Source of the DNA: Mesostigma viride
Taxonomy: Eukaryota; Streptophyta; Mesostigmatophyceae; Mesostigmatales; Mesostigmataceae
DNA length: 64,000 nt
Assembly (NCBI GenBank): GCA_009746045.1
Contig: RPFO01000165.1
Span: forward strand, 3,941,367-4,005,366
Direction: 5' to 3'
Below the pieces are notes generated by a model. The model made no database searches, was not told the DNA's origin, and saw only the letters and a program-made list of their open reading frames with translations. Positions within the stretch are counted from its first letter, which is position 1. Every line of letters starts with the position of its first letter. Shown here piece by piece: positions 30,694 through 41,315 of this stretch. The translations under genes and the position numbers were made by a program.

Positions 30694-32412
30694 ATTAGGA
30701 TGTGGCCAAGGTGGCCAGGGTCGTGTACACACTTAGTCTAGCCCCGTGACGGGGTGTAATCTATCCTTTATTTTTTAATGAAAAAACACAAGTCCAACAA
30801 TGAGCCCAATCTCAACAATGAGTCACCCAAACTTTCGCGAAAAAACACAAGTCCTAAACAGCCTAGGTAGGTGACAGACGCAAGCATAGTCCACGGGAGT
30901 GACAGATGCGAGCATAGTCCACGGGAGTGACAGATGCGAGCATAGTCCGGCAGGTGACGGATGCGAGAAGCGCGACGAGGCCCGCGGCAGTGTGGAGTGG
31001 AGATGGAGATAGTGGAGATTCATCTCCATACCCCCCCCTCCCTTCTCCCAAAACTTTTCTGGCAGGAAATACTCACGCAAATTCCAATATTGTCCCGTGG
31101 AATCCTAACTGTCCAATTCCAAGTATTTTACGCGATGGTGACAGACGCCAGCACGGGGTGGAGATAGTGGAGATGGAGGTGGAGATAGGTACCTCCACCA
31201 CTTTGACCTTTGTGTTTCGAAAAGGAGAAGGATTTTGGAGGAAAGGAACAGCGGGATCGGTTCGGGGGAGTCTCTAGGATTCTGATAAACCGGGTTTCAT
31301 GACAAGTTTCTCGGTGCTCGAGAGCCAGTCCTCGGGATTCCACGGAGTGGAGATAGTGGAGATAGTGGAGATGCATCTCCATACCCCCCCCTCCTTCCAA
31401 AAACTTTTTTGGCTGGAACGGAATGCAGTCTCTGCGCTGGCAGGTGCCGGGAAATGCTATGAATATACATAAAATTTTATGGGCAGCAGAGAGAAATAGT
31501 TGTAAATATACAAAATTTTATGGGCAGCAGAGGGAAACTTTTATACTTCCCGTGGAATATATACAAAATTTTATGGGCAGCAGAGGGAAACTTTTATACT
31601 TCCCGTGGAATATATACAAAATTTTATGGGCAGCAGAGGGAAACTTTTATACTTCCCGTGGAATATATACAAAATTTTATGGGCAGCAGAGAGAAATAGT
31701 TGTAAATATACAAAATTTTATGGGCAGCAGAGAGACAGTGCTTGGCGGCAGATGCGAGAACTCTGGTCCAGGAAAAAGTTTTTCAAGGGAGGGGGGGGGT
31801 ATGGAGATGAATCTCCACTATCTCCACTATCTCCACTCTGTCGAATGCCGAGAATTCTCCCCACCCGGTGGGAACTGGGTCGAGAGAGGGGCGGGCACGG
31901 AAAGCCAGAGAGTCGCCTGATCGCATCCCGCTATCCGTTTCCTCCAAAAGCCTTCTCCTTTTCCAAACACAAAGGTCAAAGTCGTGGAGGTACCTATCTC
32001 CACCTCCATCTCCACTATCTCCACTCCGTCACCGCCCGGGAAAGTTTTTCGAGAGGAGGGGGGGGTATGGAGATGCATCTCCACTATCTCCACTATCTCC
32101 ACCGCCCGCGCACCCTCTTATGCTGTCACTCGTCACCATCGCGTAAAATACTCATAATTGGACAGTTAGGATTCCACGGGACAATTTTGGAATTTGCATG
32201 AGTATTTCCTGCCAGAAAAGTTTTGGGAGAAGGGAGGGGGGGGTATGGAGATGCATCTCCACTATCTCCACTATCTCCACCCCCTATGCCAGAATTAGAG
32301 GAGACTCATTGTGGGCACGCATGTTTGAGACACAAGTCGAGTTTGCATTAAAAATAGGATTACGAGTTTAATAAATAGGAGAGAGGGGCTGACAGAGGTC
32401 TATTCCCCACAG
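30694..32412. other. Gene-free 1.7 kb with foldback
   Basis: No convincing gene; the ORFs in it (up to 198 codons) are by-products of repeats. It contains direct repeats of CATAGTCCACGGGAGTGACAG type near 30880-30950 and the foldback described separately. Confidence 0.7.
30990..32285. repeat. Imperfect 1.3-kb foldback with central minisatellite
   Basis: The left arm (about 30990-31440) and right arm (about 31740-32285) are inverted copies: for example the block around 31021-31135 (CCCCCCCTCCCTTCTCCCAA to GTATTTTACGCGATGGTGAC) returns reversed at about 32130-32245, and CACTTTGACCTTTGTGTTT near 31198 returns reversed near 31965. Many copies of TATCTCCACTATCTCCAC decorate both arms. The middle (about 31460-31735) has six copies of an ATTTTATGGGCAGCAGAG-containing unit of about 40-53 bp. 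Confidence 0.85.
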
Positions 32413-32415
32413 TAT

Positions 32416-33158
32416 TCACAGTTTGACAGAGGCGGCCATGTCGTGCAGGCTCTTGCACGGATCGAAGCTGGCATCCAAGTCCAGATCGTCAAAGTTGCAG
32501 CCGAAGAACGTGTCATCCACGTCCAGATCCTGGCGGGGGGACTTGCTCCCCACCTCCTCCTCCTCCTCGGAGGAGGTGTAAGAGTACGAGGGGACGGAGC
32601 CTTCGAAATCGCTCATCTCGTGATCGGAAGGAGCCTGCTCCTCCTCCTCCTCCTGCTCCTCCTCCTCGACTTGGTCGACAGAAACGGGGGCCTCGCGATT
32701 TTCCCTGTCCATCCGGGCCAAACGGGCATTCTCCAGCTCGCGAGCGGCGTTTTCGCGGCCCAAAATCTCGTCGCGAGTCACCACCCAGGCGGCAAGCGGG
32801 TTGCCGCGAGAGAAATCGGAGCACCGCATGGAGAGTCTGGGCAGATCCTTGACTCTGGCGCCCATCCCGTCGTGCGGAGGCTTGAAATCGCGGCGGCGGC
32901 GGGAGGGAACGCACACCTTCTTGGGGGCGGGGAAGTTCTCGTCACGGGGCGTTTCGAAGAGCCCCATTTCGTGCTTCATCCGCTGCCATAGCTCCTCCTC
33001 GATCCTCTGCTTCTCGGCCTTGTTGCGCTTTGCGTTGGCGAGGCGTTTGGAGCGGCACTTGGAACAGCGACTCGTGCGCTTGCAACCGCGCTTGGGGAGG
33101 AACTCGCGCTGTCCTTCGGGAAACGCAGGCCGCAATCGCGGCAGGCCGCAGTCGCCAT
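32416..33158 (-). CDS. Zinc-ribbon and acidic-tail protein, frame-broken
   Basis: The first frame opens at ATG 33158 (MATAACRDCGLRFP), about 75 bases after TATAAAA (minus 33231-33237). After about 14 codons the reading shifts by one base in a CCC run (about 33113-33115) into the long frame that ends at 32416. Together about 247 aa: an N-terminal CxxC...CxxC pair (CRDC and CSKC) forming a likely zinc ribbon inside a very basic segment, a middle with DFKPPHDGMG and, from about residue 150, long Glu runs and an acidic C-terminus. The layout resembles a transcription-related regulator (zinc ribbon plus acidic tail), but no family is recognised. Confidence 0.6.
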
Positions 33159-33548
33159 GGCAGGAAATGGAAAGGGTTCGAGAGCGTGAGAGAGAGAGCG
33201 AGAGTGCGTGCGACGAGGAGGGCGGCGGGGTTTTATACCCGCGCGGTGCTCGCCTCGCCGCGTGAAAAAATTACGCGGTCGGCGGTTAGGTTCCGTTACG
33301 TGTCCGTGGACATTTATTCTGGCGCGAGACGCGCCACGTCTCCTCCGAAAACCGTTACATCCCCGTGCCGGGCCGCGGTTACGGACGGACTAGACGGCGG
33401 TTACGCGCCGACCGCCAGCCGTTACGGTACCACGGGCCGACCAGCGGGCCACGGGACGAGCACACCGCAGGGACCCAGGAGGGGGCCCTGGGAGGGACCC
33501 AAGGGGGGGGGGGGAATTAAAAACACGTATTCTGTTGTAACTGCGGCG
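33159..33548. other. Intergenic boundary between promoter styles
   Basis: Contains the leader and TATA of the gene at 32416, sparse CCACGGG elements (33431, 33451), then a G-rich stretch ending in a run of 12 G at 33503-33514 directly before the AT-rich start region of the next gene. Left of this point genes use distant TATA boxes and CCACGGG; right of it they do not. Confidence 0.5.
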
Positions 33549-34492
33549 ATGGAGGAATTGGACGACAGGGGGTTTCTCGTTATGAGGGGCGCGCTGGGAG
33601 AATCGGATATTAAAGAAGGAGTAGCGTGCATTCGCAAGAATGAAGTCGATTACGCGGCTATGGAGTCCTTCATCCGTCAAAGAATGTTGCAGAGCGTTCG
33701 ACAACGGCTCGCGTGGGGCAAAGTCGATTTCGTCAAATTTCGAGTAAGCGACAACAACAACTCTGCGGATGCGTCGAGTTTCCACAGAGATATCATTTAT
33801 CAGGGTCGCGAAAATCCGTTTACTCCGCCGTTTTACACGTGTCTCACGTATCTGGACACGACAGTGATGGAACTCATCCCCGGCTCTCACAAACGAGTCG
33901 CCTATTCTTGGCTTGAACTCCCGAGTCTGCACGCAAGCCGATTGCAACTAGAAATGAATCCCGGAGACCTGCTCGTGTTTCATCTTCTCTACTTCACCGC
34001 GGACTGTTCACTGAGAGCTAGAACACCGGCGTTTGGTGCAGTTTTCGAGGTTTTTCTGGACCCGAGTGCCTCTCCACCGTCGTGCACGTCAGAGGCAGGG
34101 AAGCATACAGTGATTTCATGATCCGAGCGAGTCGCACGGGAGGAATTGTAAAGTCCCTGATCGATTATCTCGCGTTTGCGAACGCTGCAAGGGGTTACGG
34201 CGTGGGATTTAGAATTCCAGAGAAGTGCGGATTGGATAACACGCTGTATTTCTCGTCCGAGGGGCTCAGAGATAGGGTGGAGATCAAGTCGGGGACGTGG
34301 CAGGAAATAAACAAGTACGTGATGAACCCGCGACTTGACTTGAGGGATCTTCCAGACGAGTCGTATTCGACGTACAATTTTCACGTGTTCATTCGAACAC
34401 CGTTGGTGTTTATGATTGTGATCACGCTGCTTTTGGCGCTGACGGGAGTGTACGGGTTCACAAAATTGTACCGTAATGTTCGGAATGTCTAA
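33549..34492 (+). CDS. 2-oxoglutarate/Fe(II) oxygenase-like membrane protein, frame-broken
   Basis: The first frame (33549-34121) shows the phytanoyl-CoA-dioxygenase-like scheme: an HxD pair (FHRD, H codon 33783, D codon 33789) and a distal His in PGSHKR (33888), with the VSDNNNSADAS lead-in seen in related viral proteins. After a T5 run (34051-34055) one base seems missing; the frame that continues to 34492 ends with a transmembrane segment (IVITLLLALTGVYGF). The intact product would be about 314 aa with a cytosolic or luminal oxygenase domain and C-terminal anchor. Expected activity is oxygenation using 2-oxoglutarate and Fe(II); the substrate is unknown. The distal Arg for 2-oxoglutarate is not certain. 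Confidence 0.65.
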
Positions 34493-34698
34493 ATCAATCT
34501 CGGGATAAAAATTCGTCCCTGTAAAGTATACATGCCTAACGCGCCTGCCGAGCTGTAACGAAAAAGGGCAGAGGAAAACCTCAAAAAAGCATTGACGATC
34601 TCGGAACAAGCTTCGGAAAGGGCGAACGTTCCGGAAGGGGGTGAGAGGCCCATGCCGCGTGTATAAACAGTTTTGTTGTTTTATAATTATATACAGTG

Positions 34699-35060
34699 AT
34701 GCCGAAAAAGTGCAGAAAACTCACGGCGCGAAAGACAAAATGCAAAAACAACGCCGGGAAAAACGGCGTTTGCGCGGTGCACGCCTCTCACACCGCTCGA
34801 TCCATAAACGCACTACTCCCAGTTACAGGGAATTCCTTGGATCCACACCCCGACTCGTTGATAACATGCCCCTTTTGGGCCAAATGCTTCCCGAGCTGCC
34901 GTTAAGGCCTGTGACTGCGCGTCGACTTTATCGCCCTTCTGCAGAACTTTTGGGTGCGGCGTCCACAGAAAGCCGGGCTTCTACTACACTTCCGGGTCAT
35001 CTTACAATGAACGTGCATCAAAATCGCGCCACGAGGAAACGCCATGCCAGGAGGCGTTAA
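34699..35060 (+). CDS. Small Cys-rich zinc protein, frame-broken
   Basis: ATG follows TTATAATTATATACAGTG. The N-terminus CRKLTARKTKC...C-x2-H (MPKKCRKL..., VCAVHA) matches the small viral Cys/His families with a C-x(2-4)-T-x-x-(G/K)-x-x-C...C-x2-H pattern (DUF5763-like). The first frame stops at 34905; a second frame with good coding style runs to 35060 and ends in a very basic tail. A one-base loss near the CCCCTTTT stretch (about 34870) would join them to about 120 aa. It is a relative of the gene at 35074-35762. Confidence 0.5.
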
Positions 35061-35073
35061 GTCCTGTTTGGGG

Positions 35074-35762
35074 TTAATAGTGATTCCCGGTCCTTTGTTT
35101 GTACATATCTTCCAAAGCATACCGCCGTTCGGCTAAAGCAGCTTGATTTTTCACATTTTGTATCGCGCGTTCTGACTGCCTTGCGACCTTGTTAAGTAAA
35201 AAATCATGTTTAGCGCTCCATTCTTTATGATCTTCAGTCTCCTGCATGCTTGCTACGGGCTTTGGAACCAAGTCCGGGGCTGCAAGAGACGAAACGGAGG
35301 ACGCTGCGAAACGAAGCGGAACCCCGGCTCTGGTGGCGGGTTGTTGGCAGAAAAATCTTCCAACTCGATTTGAGCACGATCTATTGCTTCACTTGCTTCA
35401 TTAAACTCAGCGGCTAACGCATTTTCGGTCGCATTTCGGGTTTGTTTGTTATTAAACAGCATCGCTTCAGGAACGCGCGATCTTAACGTTGTGCTGGACG
35501 CGTGCAAGTTCATTCTGCTTTCGGGGTCGAGAATTGCGACGACTTGGTTAAACGGTTCGGGGTTCATCAACTCAAGCGGTGACTGCCCGGCTATAGGGTC
35601 GGAACGTTCGGAGCTATAGGGCCCGGCTGTTTTTACGCGATGCCTGCGAGGCTTCGATCGCTTGCTCATAGTAGCGTGTTGTGTGCATTTAGCGCTTCTT
35701 TTTCCGCAACAGGAACGCGTGCACTGACGCCCTTTGGCCGTAAACGCGCGACACCTGGACAT
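35074..35762 (-). CDS. Small Cys-rich zinc protein, frame-broken
   Basis: ATG is directly preceded by TATAA (TTCTATAAATG). The N-terminus MSRCRAFTAKGRQCTRSCCG and CTQH match the C-x2-T-x2-G-x2-C...C-x2-H small zinc family (DUF5763-like). The first frame ends at 35253; a GGGG run near 35322 appears one base short, and the continuing frame ends at 35074 with a helical, charged C-terminus. The intact product is about 229 aa. Function unknown; such proteins may bind nucleic acid. Confidence 0.6.
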
Positions 35763-36012
35763 TTATAGAATGTAACGCAAAAAAAAAAACACTGACTTCT
35801 TCAGAATTTGTGAGTTACTATCGACCAATAAGCAAAGGACAAAGTATACGCAACTTGTGAGTAAAGTATGCAACTTCGTGTAAGAACGCGTTCGTTCCGC
35901 CCCCGGTTATATGTCCGCCTACGATGACATCAGCGTGTTCGGACAATGAGACTATTTGTTTGTCTTGTGGTTTTGCAAGTCTTCACCATACTCTCATCCA
36001 AAGAGAGCGGAA

Positions 36013-36503
36013 ATGGCTCTTCTCGCCGCTCGAGCCTCTTTTACCCATCCGCTTTTTGTACTCGCAAGTGAAAACGCCAAGCACTGGATATTTACTCTCA
36101 AAAGCCTCCCGGGTTTTACGGTGGATGAAAACAAGGAAATCAAGGTCAGGAAAATGACCGACTTATTCTCGGGAAGGACCTCTGCCACGCAGCTTCGAAT
36201 GGTACAAAATTATTCAAAAACTGGTGGAGGCTTGACAGCGTGCGCGAGTTCGCTGAAGAATTGAAGTCCGATATCGAGGGTCGGATCACAACTGATCCGA
36301 CCTCCACCACGGTATATGAAGAGGTCACTACCGGCTTAAACGACGAGCGCGGGACTTGGATTCATCCCCGTCTCGTCACCCAGATGGCAGCATGGCTGAG
36401 TCCCAAGTTTGCCGTCAAGGCAGGGTCGTGGGTAGACCGCATCCTGTCGATCCAAAAGATCTGCGAGTCGTACGGTATAACCGTCACTTCTGAAACTCTG
36501 TGA
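36013..36503 (+). CDS. KilA-N domain protein, short and frame-broken
   Basis: Starts MALLAARASFTHPLF and is clearly a paralogue of the gene at 36652 over its whole length. The frame breaks by one base near 36158-36165; after it the KilA-N signature is visible (RGTWIHPRLVTQMAAWLSP, then FAVKAGSWVDRIL). It stops right after the domain, about 163 aa, so it lacks the C-terminal domain of its neighbour. KilA-N is a DNA-binding domain common in large DNA viruses and phages. Tandem duplication with truncation of one copy is the simplest history. Confidence 0.65.
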
Positions 36504-36651
36504 AAGAGATAGTAAGCTATTTATATATATTTAATGAATCTTTCCACATCCTGATGACATCGGCGTCTTCGCACTCAGTGTCTATAAGTTTGTCTTGCGT
36601 TGGTGTGAACCCTGACTCTGCTTCCATCATTCTCGGATAGAACGATCGGCC

Positions 36652-37698
36652 ATGGCTCTTCACATCCCTCGAACCTCTTTTACCCACCCGCTTTTTGTAC
36701 TGGCCAGCGAGAACGCCAAGCACTGGATATTCACTCTTAAAAACCTTCCAGGTTTCACGGTGGACGAAAAGAAAGAAGTCAAAGTCCGGAAAATCGACCG
36801 TTTAATCCTCGGGAGGGATCTTTGCCACGCAGCTTCAAATGGCACCAAAGCATTCAAGGACTGGTGGAGGGGCGACAACGCACAAGCGTTTGCGAGGTCG
36901 TTAGAAAGACGTCTCGGGGGTCGAGGAGGAAACGCTCCGACCTCGACAAGCGTCTCTGAGACCGTGGCAACCGGTCCAAACGACGATCGCGGCGTGTGGA
37001 TCCACCCGAAGCTTGTGAACTCGTTGGCGATGTGGATCAGTCCAGACTTTGCCATCGAGGCCATGGACTGGGTAGACCGCATCCTGGCGGGCGACATCAC
37101 CATGATGGAGGTGGTGCGAGACGCTCACGACGCGGCCCACGGCACCACGACGACGGTCGCAATCAAAACCGAACTCGGCGAGTCTCGCAAGCGTCCGAAC
37201 TACGTGGAGCCTGTCCGAACGCTCCCTCCGAGCATGCGCGTGATTGCCAAGGATACCCAACACAAGTTCGGCGACTTCGTGTCCTCCGTCCTGCCTAAAG
37301 AACGAATCGGCACCATGATGATGTTCTTGGGAGACAAGGCCTGCGAGGCGGCAACAGGAGACACAGCGAGTGCGCTTAAGCGACTTAATGGTATCAACAC
37401 TGGCAGTGCTCGAGACGTGATGAACGACGAGCAGCTCGAGAACGTCGATTACTTCTTGCGCAAAGTCATGAGACGCGCAAAAGCTGCTGGGGATCAAGTC
37501 GACCTTCACGAGATTGCAGTCGACGTGAAGAGAGACATGGCGACGTTCGTCGCGCCTTCGACGGGGCCCACGCCGAAAGAGATCGTGAAAAAGAACAAGC
37601 AAGACATAAAAGACGATTTGTCTGTCACGCGCCCTTTGAACGTCGAGAGGTTCACGAGGCGCGCCTTGATCAAAAGCGCGCAAGAGTCGGCCGCCTGA
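36652..37698 (+). CDS. KilA-N domain protein, 348 aa
   Basis: Residues about 50-146 form a KilA-N domain, with the conserved stretch RGVWIHPKLVNSLAMWISP and DFAIEAMDWVDRIL. Residues about 185-290 form a second, helical domain (KFGDFVSSVL..., ENVDYFLRKVMRRAK) not present in the neighbour. The C-terminus is basic. KilA-N proteins bind DNA and often act in viral regulation. A GTCTATAAG element lies about 70 bases upstream of the ATG. Intact, in contrast to the duplicate at 36013. Confidence 0.85.
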   Translation: MALHIPRTSFTHPLFVLASENAKHWIFTLKNLPGFTVDEKKEVKVRKIDRLILGRDLCHAASNGTKAFKDWWRGDNAQAFARSLERRLGGRGGNAPTSTSVSETVATGPNDDRGVWIHPKLVNSLAMWISPDFAIEAMDWVDRILAGDITMMEVVRDAHDAAHGTTTTVAIKTELGESRKRPNYVEPVRTLPPSMRVIAKDTQHKFGDFVSSVLPKERIGTMMMFLGDKACEAATGDTASALKRLNGINTGSARDVMNDEQLENVDYFLRKVMRRAKAAGDQVDLHEIAVDVKRDMATFVAPSTGPTPKEIVKKNKQDIKDDLSVTRPLNVERFTRRALIKSAQESAA

Positions 37699-37741
37699 TC
37701 CCGACACGTGTAGTTTTTTTGAAGTGAATTAGTATGCGATC

Positions 37742-37807
37742 ATGAAGTGCGGACGCACGACGGCTAAGGGAGGAAGATGCGCGATTGTTGTGAAGAAGGC
37801 AATATAG
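37742..37807 (+). CDS. Possible Cys-motif micro-ORF
   Basis: A 21-codon frame MKCGRTTAKGGRCAIVVKKA with the same C-x2-T-x2-G-x2-C start as the two Cys-rich proteins at 34699 and 35762. It is either a remnant of a third family member, the visible beginning of a frame-broken gene, or chance. Confidence 0.3.
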   Translation: MKCGRTTAKGGRCAIVVKKAI

Positions 37808-37836
37808 GGCGGGTTAATATGAAAATTCTGAATAAA

Positions 37837-40800
37837 TCATGCATTTTTCTTGCAACACTGAGTCTCGTACGCGCTCTTACTCGCTGTGCCCTTGAGCTCG
37901 CTCGTTACCAGCTGCTTCCTCGTGATCTGAAACCGCATGCGTCTGTACACGCGCACGAAACGGTCCCTTTCGCACGTGTTGAGGTCCATCAACTTGAACG
38001 TCTTCTTGTCCCGAAGCGCGTACGCGTTCAGATGCTGGTCGATAGCGATCGGGTTGTTCCCTCCGTCCGCCAGAAAGTCGATCACATGACCGCCCGATAG
38101 CGTCTCGAATTCGTACCGATGCGCCCCGATGTACGCGAAACGCGATTTTGAGACGCGGACGAGCACGCCGTTGTCTCTCGAGCTCGCATCAGCGTCTAAT
38201 CCTACGCAAACATCACAAGTTTTCGCGTGATAGCGTGCGAGAGCCTTACAGTCACCCGTGACGTCGACGATCGTGACTGTGTCGTCGGGGTGGGTGCATA
38301 TGAGCGAGCGGAGGCCGTCCACGTCGATGTAAATCATATTCTTACGTTGAGCATTGTGATGTTGTCTCAGTGTATGAATGTTTCTCGCAATAAAGTCTGC
38401 GACATTTTGATCTAGTTGCACGAATTCTTTACCTTTTGAACCGCTGAAAGGAAGTCTTTGCGCCGCTGCTTTAACCAATGTCTTTGCGTTTCCACCTTCC
38501 GGTGCCCGAAAAAGATTTAAAGCGTTCCAGATATCCATTGAAGCGTTCTCGTCCCCGATTGCGGCGGCGTTCCCCTCATTTGCAAGAAGTTTTGCAATAT
38601 TATCTTCAGTGACCCTACTCTCTTGTACTAGTTTCTCAAAAGTTTTAAGCTCTTCCGTTTTGTCAACTCCCTTTCGCGTTTGCAGGTTGAATCTTTCAAT
38701 TTTTGACGGATCGATGACAGGCAGCTCTTTGGTTACCACCACTTCCTTCTGTAACAAATCCTCAAATTTCTTAACTCGGGATTGTATCTCGTTCTGAAGT
38801 GTTTTATAATCCGGTATTAACTTGGTTTGAGCCCCGTCGGAACTTGTGTACTTTGCGTCAAGCGTATTTCTGATTGTTTGGTCGTGTCCTTCTGCTTTTG
38901 CTGATACGAGTTCTTCGATGAGCTGGGATACGAACGCATCTTTGATCTCTTGAAAAAGCATGTCTACTCCGGTCTTTTCCCTTTTTCGACGCGCTTCCAT
39001 CGGATCGATCACCTTTTTTGCTGGTGCGCTCCCCAAAGCGGGTAGACCGCCGGGCGGAGGCTTAGGTGGGCCGGGCGGAAGCTTAGGTGGGCCGTTGGGC
39101 GGAAGCTTAGGTGGGCCGTTGGGCGGGGGAGGCGGAGCTTTACCTCCTTCGCCAGGCATGGCGGCAGACCCAAATATGCTCGGGTCGTGACGAATGGGAA
39201 CGAAAGTGTTTATATCCGAGGGAAGCCCCGGTGAAGCAGTAGAGTAACGAAAAACTAACTCGTTGTCTCCGGGCTGTTCGTCCCCTAGTATCTCTTTGAC
39301 CTTTTCCAAAACCGGCTCTGTCAAAAGTAGAGTCATTTTCGGTTTGGCGCCTACTTCCCGAAAAGGTATCTGTCCCTTATTCGAAACGACGTATCTCATG
39401 AGAGCTCGAGGGTTTATAGATTTTTTCATTTCTTCGCGCATGGTTCCAAAGGCATTTATATCGAGCTTTTTAGCGGGAATATCTGTCCAAAAAGTATCCC
39501 TGCCATCCGTCTCTCGCATCTCTTTTATTCCCCTGATTAGTTGCAAGGAGAGGTCCTTGTAGGTCGATTCTGAAGCGGTCTCGTTCTCTATTTCGGAAAC
39601 GCCAGAAAATAAGCTACGAAGGACACTTGGATGGACGTAAAAATCAGTGTACCCTTCGGATTTTTCAGGAAACGGTTTTACATCAACGGTGTTGATTTTT
39701 TTCCAAGCTTTATCCGGTTTTTTGCTATCAGACTCTAACTGCGATTTTATGTTCTTCATGAGTTCCGAGTAAGGTTTCGGTTTCGTCTGAAATCTCGCCT
39801 TTGCTAGTTCTTCGTTGTACGTGGGGTCGTCGAAGCGGTCGTTCGTCCTTGCGGCTGCTGCAAGTAACGCATACGCTACTTGCACTGCCTCCTGTGGTGT
39901 CAGCTTGTCCCTAGGTTTGATTGCGTCAAAGTCTCCTTGAATCGCCCTTTGGACCCTGTCTGTTTCTTCAGGGGTCCGTTTTACCTCTTCTCTTTTTTTT
40001 CTTGCTTCTTCCCTTTCGCGCTTGTTTTGTTCTAGCTTTTGTACCTTCCATTCATCGTACTCCTTGTACTCTTTCCATTCGTCGGCATTAAGACGAAACG
40101 GGAGACCGTCATGGATTTCCCACCACATTTTTCTCGCCTCCTTCACCGGAAGGTGAGCGTACTTCGCCAGATAAGCATTCTGGTATTTATATTGTGGACC
40201 TGTGTCGACAGCGGCGGGTTCCTTTGAATCTTGTAGATTGTTTTTTTGAAACATTTTTGGATTCGGTGGACCGGGGGTGCCCTTAGCGGAACTTTGGGTG
40301 CCCTTGGTGGACCTGGGTTTGGAGCAGAAGGTGGAGAGTCTTCCGCGGGTAAATTAGCAGCAGAGCTTTGAGCTTGTTCAAGTGCTTTATCGATATTTTC
40401 AACTAATTCTTGTATAGCTTTAAGGTTATCGGGATGCTGATACTCCTTTTTTGTAGCGATAGAGCGGAGAGCTTCTTGTTGACTTTTCATTAAAGCAACG
40501 ACTCTTTTAGTGTAGTCCGGATGGGCTTCTTTTATGAGGGCCTTTCCAGCGGCTTCTGATTCTAATAGCGGGCTGGTTTTGTTTTTTGAGCCAGCTATGC
40601 GGCTGTTTCGTTTGTTGAAAAGGTCCGTTGTGATCTCTTCGGAACGTTTGTATCTCTTTTCCAATATTTTGCCTCGTTCCTCCTTGTTTAATTTTGGATC
40701 GGTTTTTACAAAGCGGTTCAAAAAATCCGTGTTTGCACCCGATATCGCGTCTTTTCCTATATCTGAAATGGATTTTATGAGTAAATCTGCCTTATTTTTC

Positions 40801-41315
40801 AAGAACGGAAATTTTGACACTATGTACTTTGCATCTTCTTCCAGCGACTCTTTCGCGTCTAAAAAGCTGCCCATTTCGGTCCCAAGAGTAGTTGCCACGC
40901 TTTCCCAAGTGGATCTTGGATTTGAGAAAGCGCTTGTTAAGGAGGAACGCGCATTTTCGGTTTTTAGGATCGCATCTCTGACAGTAAGCTTTATCGAGTT
41001 GGACGTGTCCCGTATGGATAAACTTTTTAGCTTGGATTTCTATATCCTCGTCGTCTTTAGTGATGGAAAATTCGGGTATTTCAAAAGTTATGTAAGAGGG
41101 AGGGACTACCCCGTCTTTCGGTTTCGGTGTGGACCCCCCCTCCTCTCGCTCGTTTTCTGTTTCTAGGGAAACGTTTGCACCAAATGGGTTTGCCGAGACA
41201 TCCTGTGTCTTTAAAGGTTTATTTTTTGACACGTCTACAGGCAATGAAAACGATTCAGGGTTGCAACAATTTTCGCTAATCTGACGATCCGATTCGGAGA
41301 TCGATACAAATGCAT
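37837..41315 (-). CDS. Very long scaffold-like protein, broken in three frames
   Basis: Three consecutive minus-strand frames (about 41315-40900, 40898-40255, 40254-37837) join into about 1,150 aa. Breaks: a TTT run near the ATG at 41315, one shift somewhere between 41031 and 40900 (the only one that is not a one-base loss), and a C run near 40278. Features in order: a CQRC...C cluster (only if the first frame is right to its end), long charged helices, a Pro-rich segment (NPGPPRAP, PGPPNPK), charged coiled coil (KREREEARKKREE), a second Pro/Gly-rich segment (NGPPKLPPGPPKPPPGG), then helices and a folded C-terminal domain. It may be a large virion or tegument-like component. No enzyme motif is seen. 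Confidence 0.6.

Noticed and set aside
29566-30732. 388-codon Leu/His-rich ORF on the minus strand
   Set aside because: Antisense shadow of the 475-aa gene with its coiled coil; composition is low complexity.
34049-34056. Programmed -1 frameshift site in the oxygenase-like gene
   Set aside because: The T5 context does not match a canonical X-XXY-YYZ slippery heptamer, and the same kind of break occurs in many other genes, so an assembly indel is more likely.
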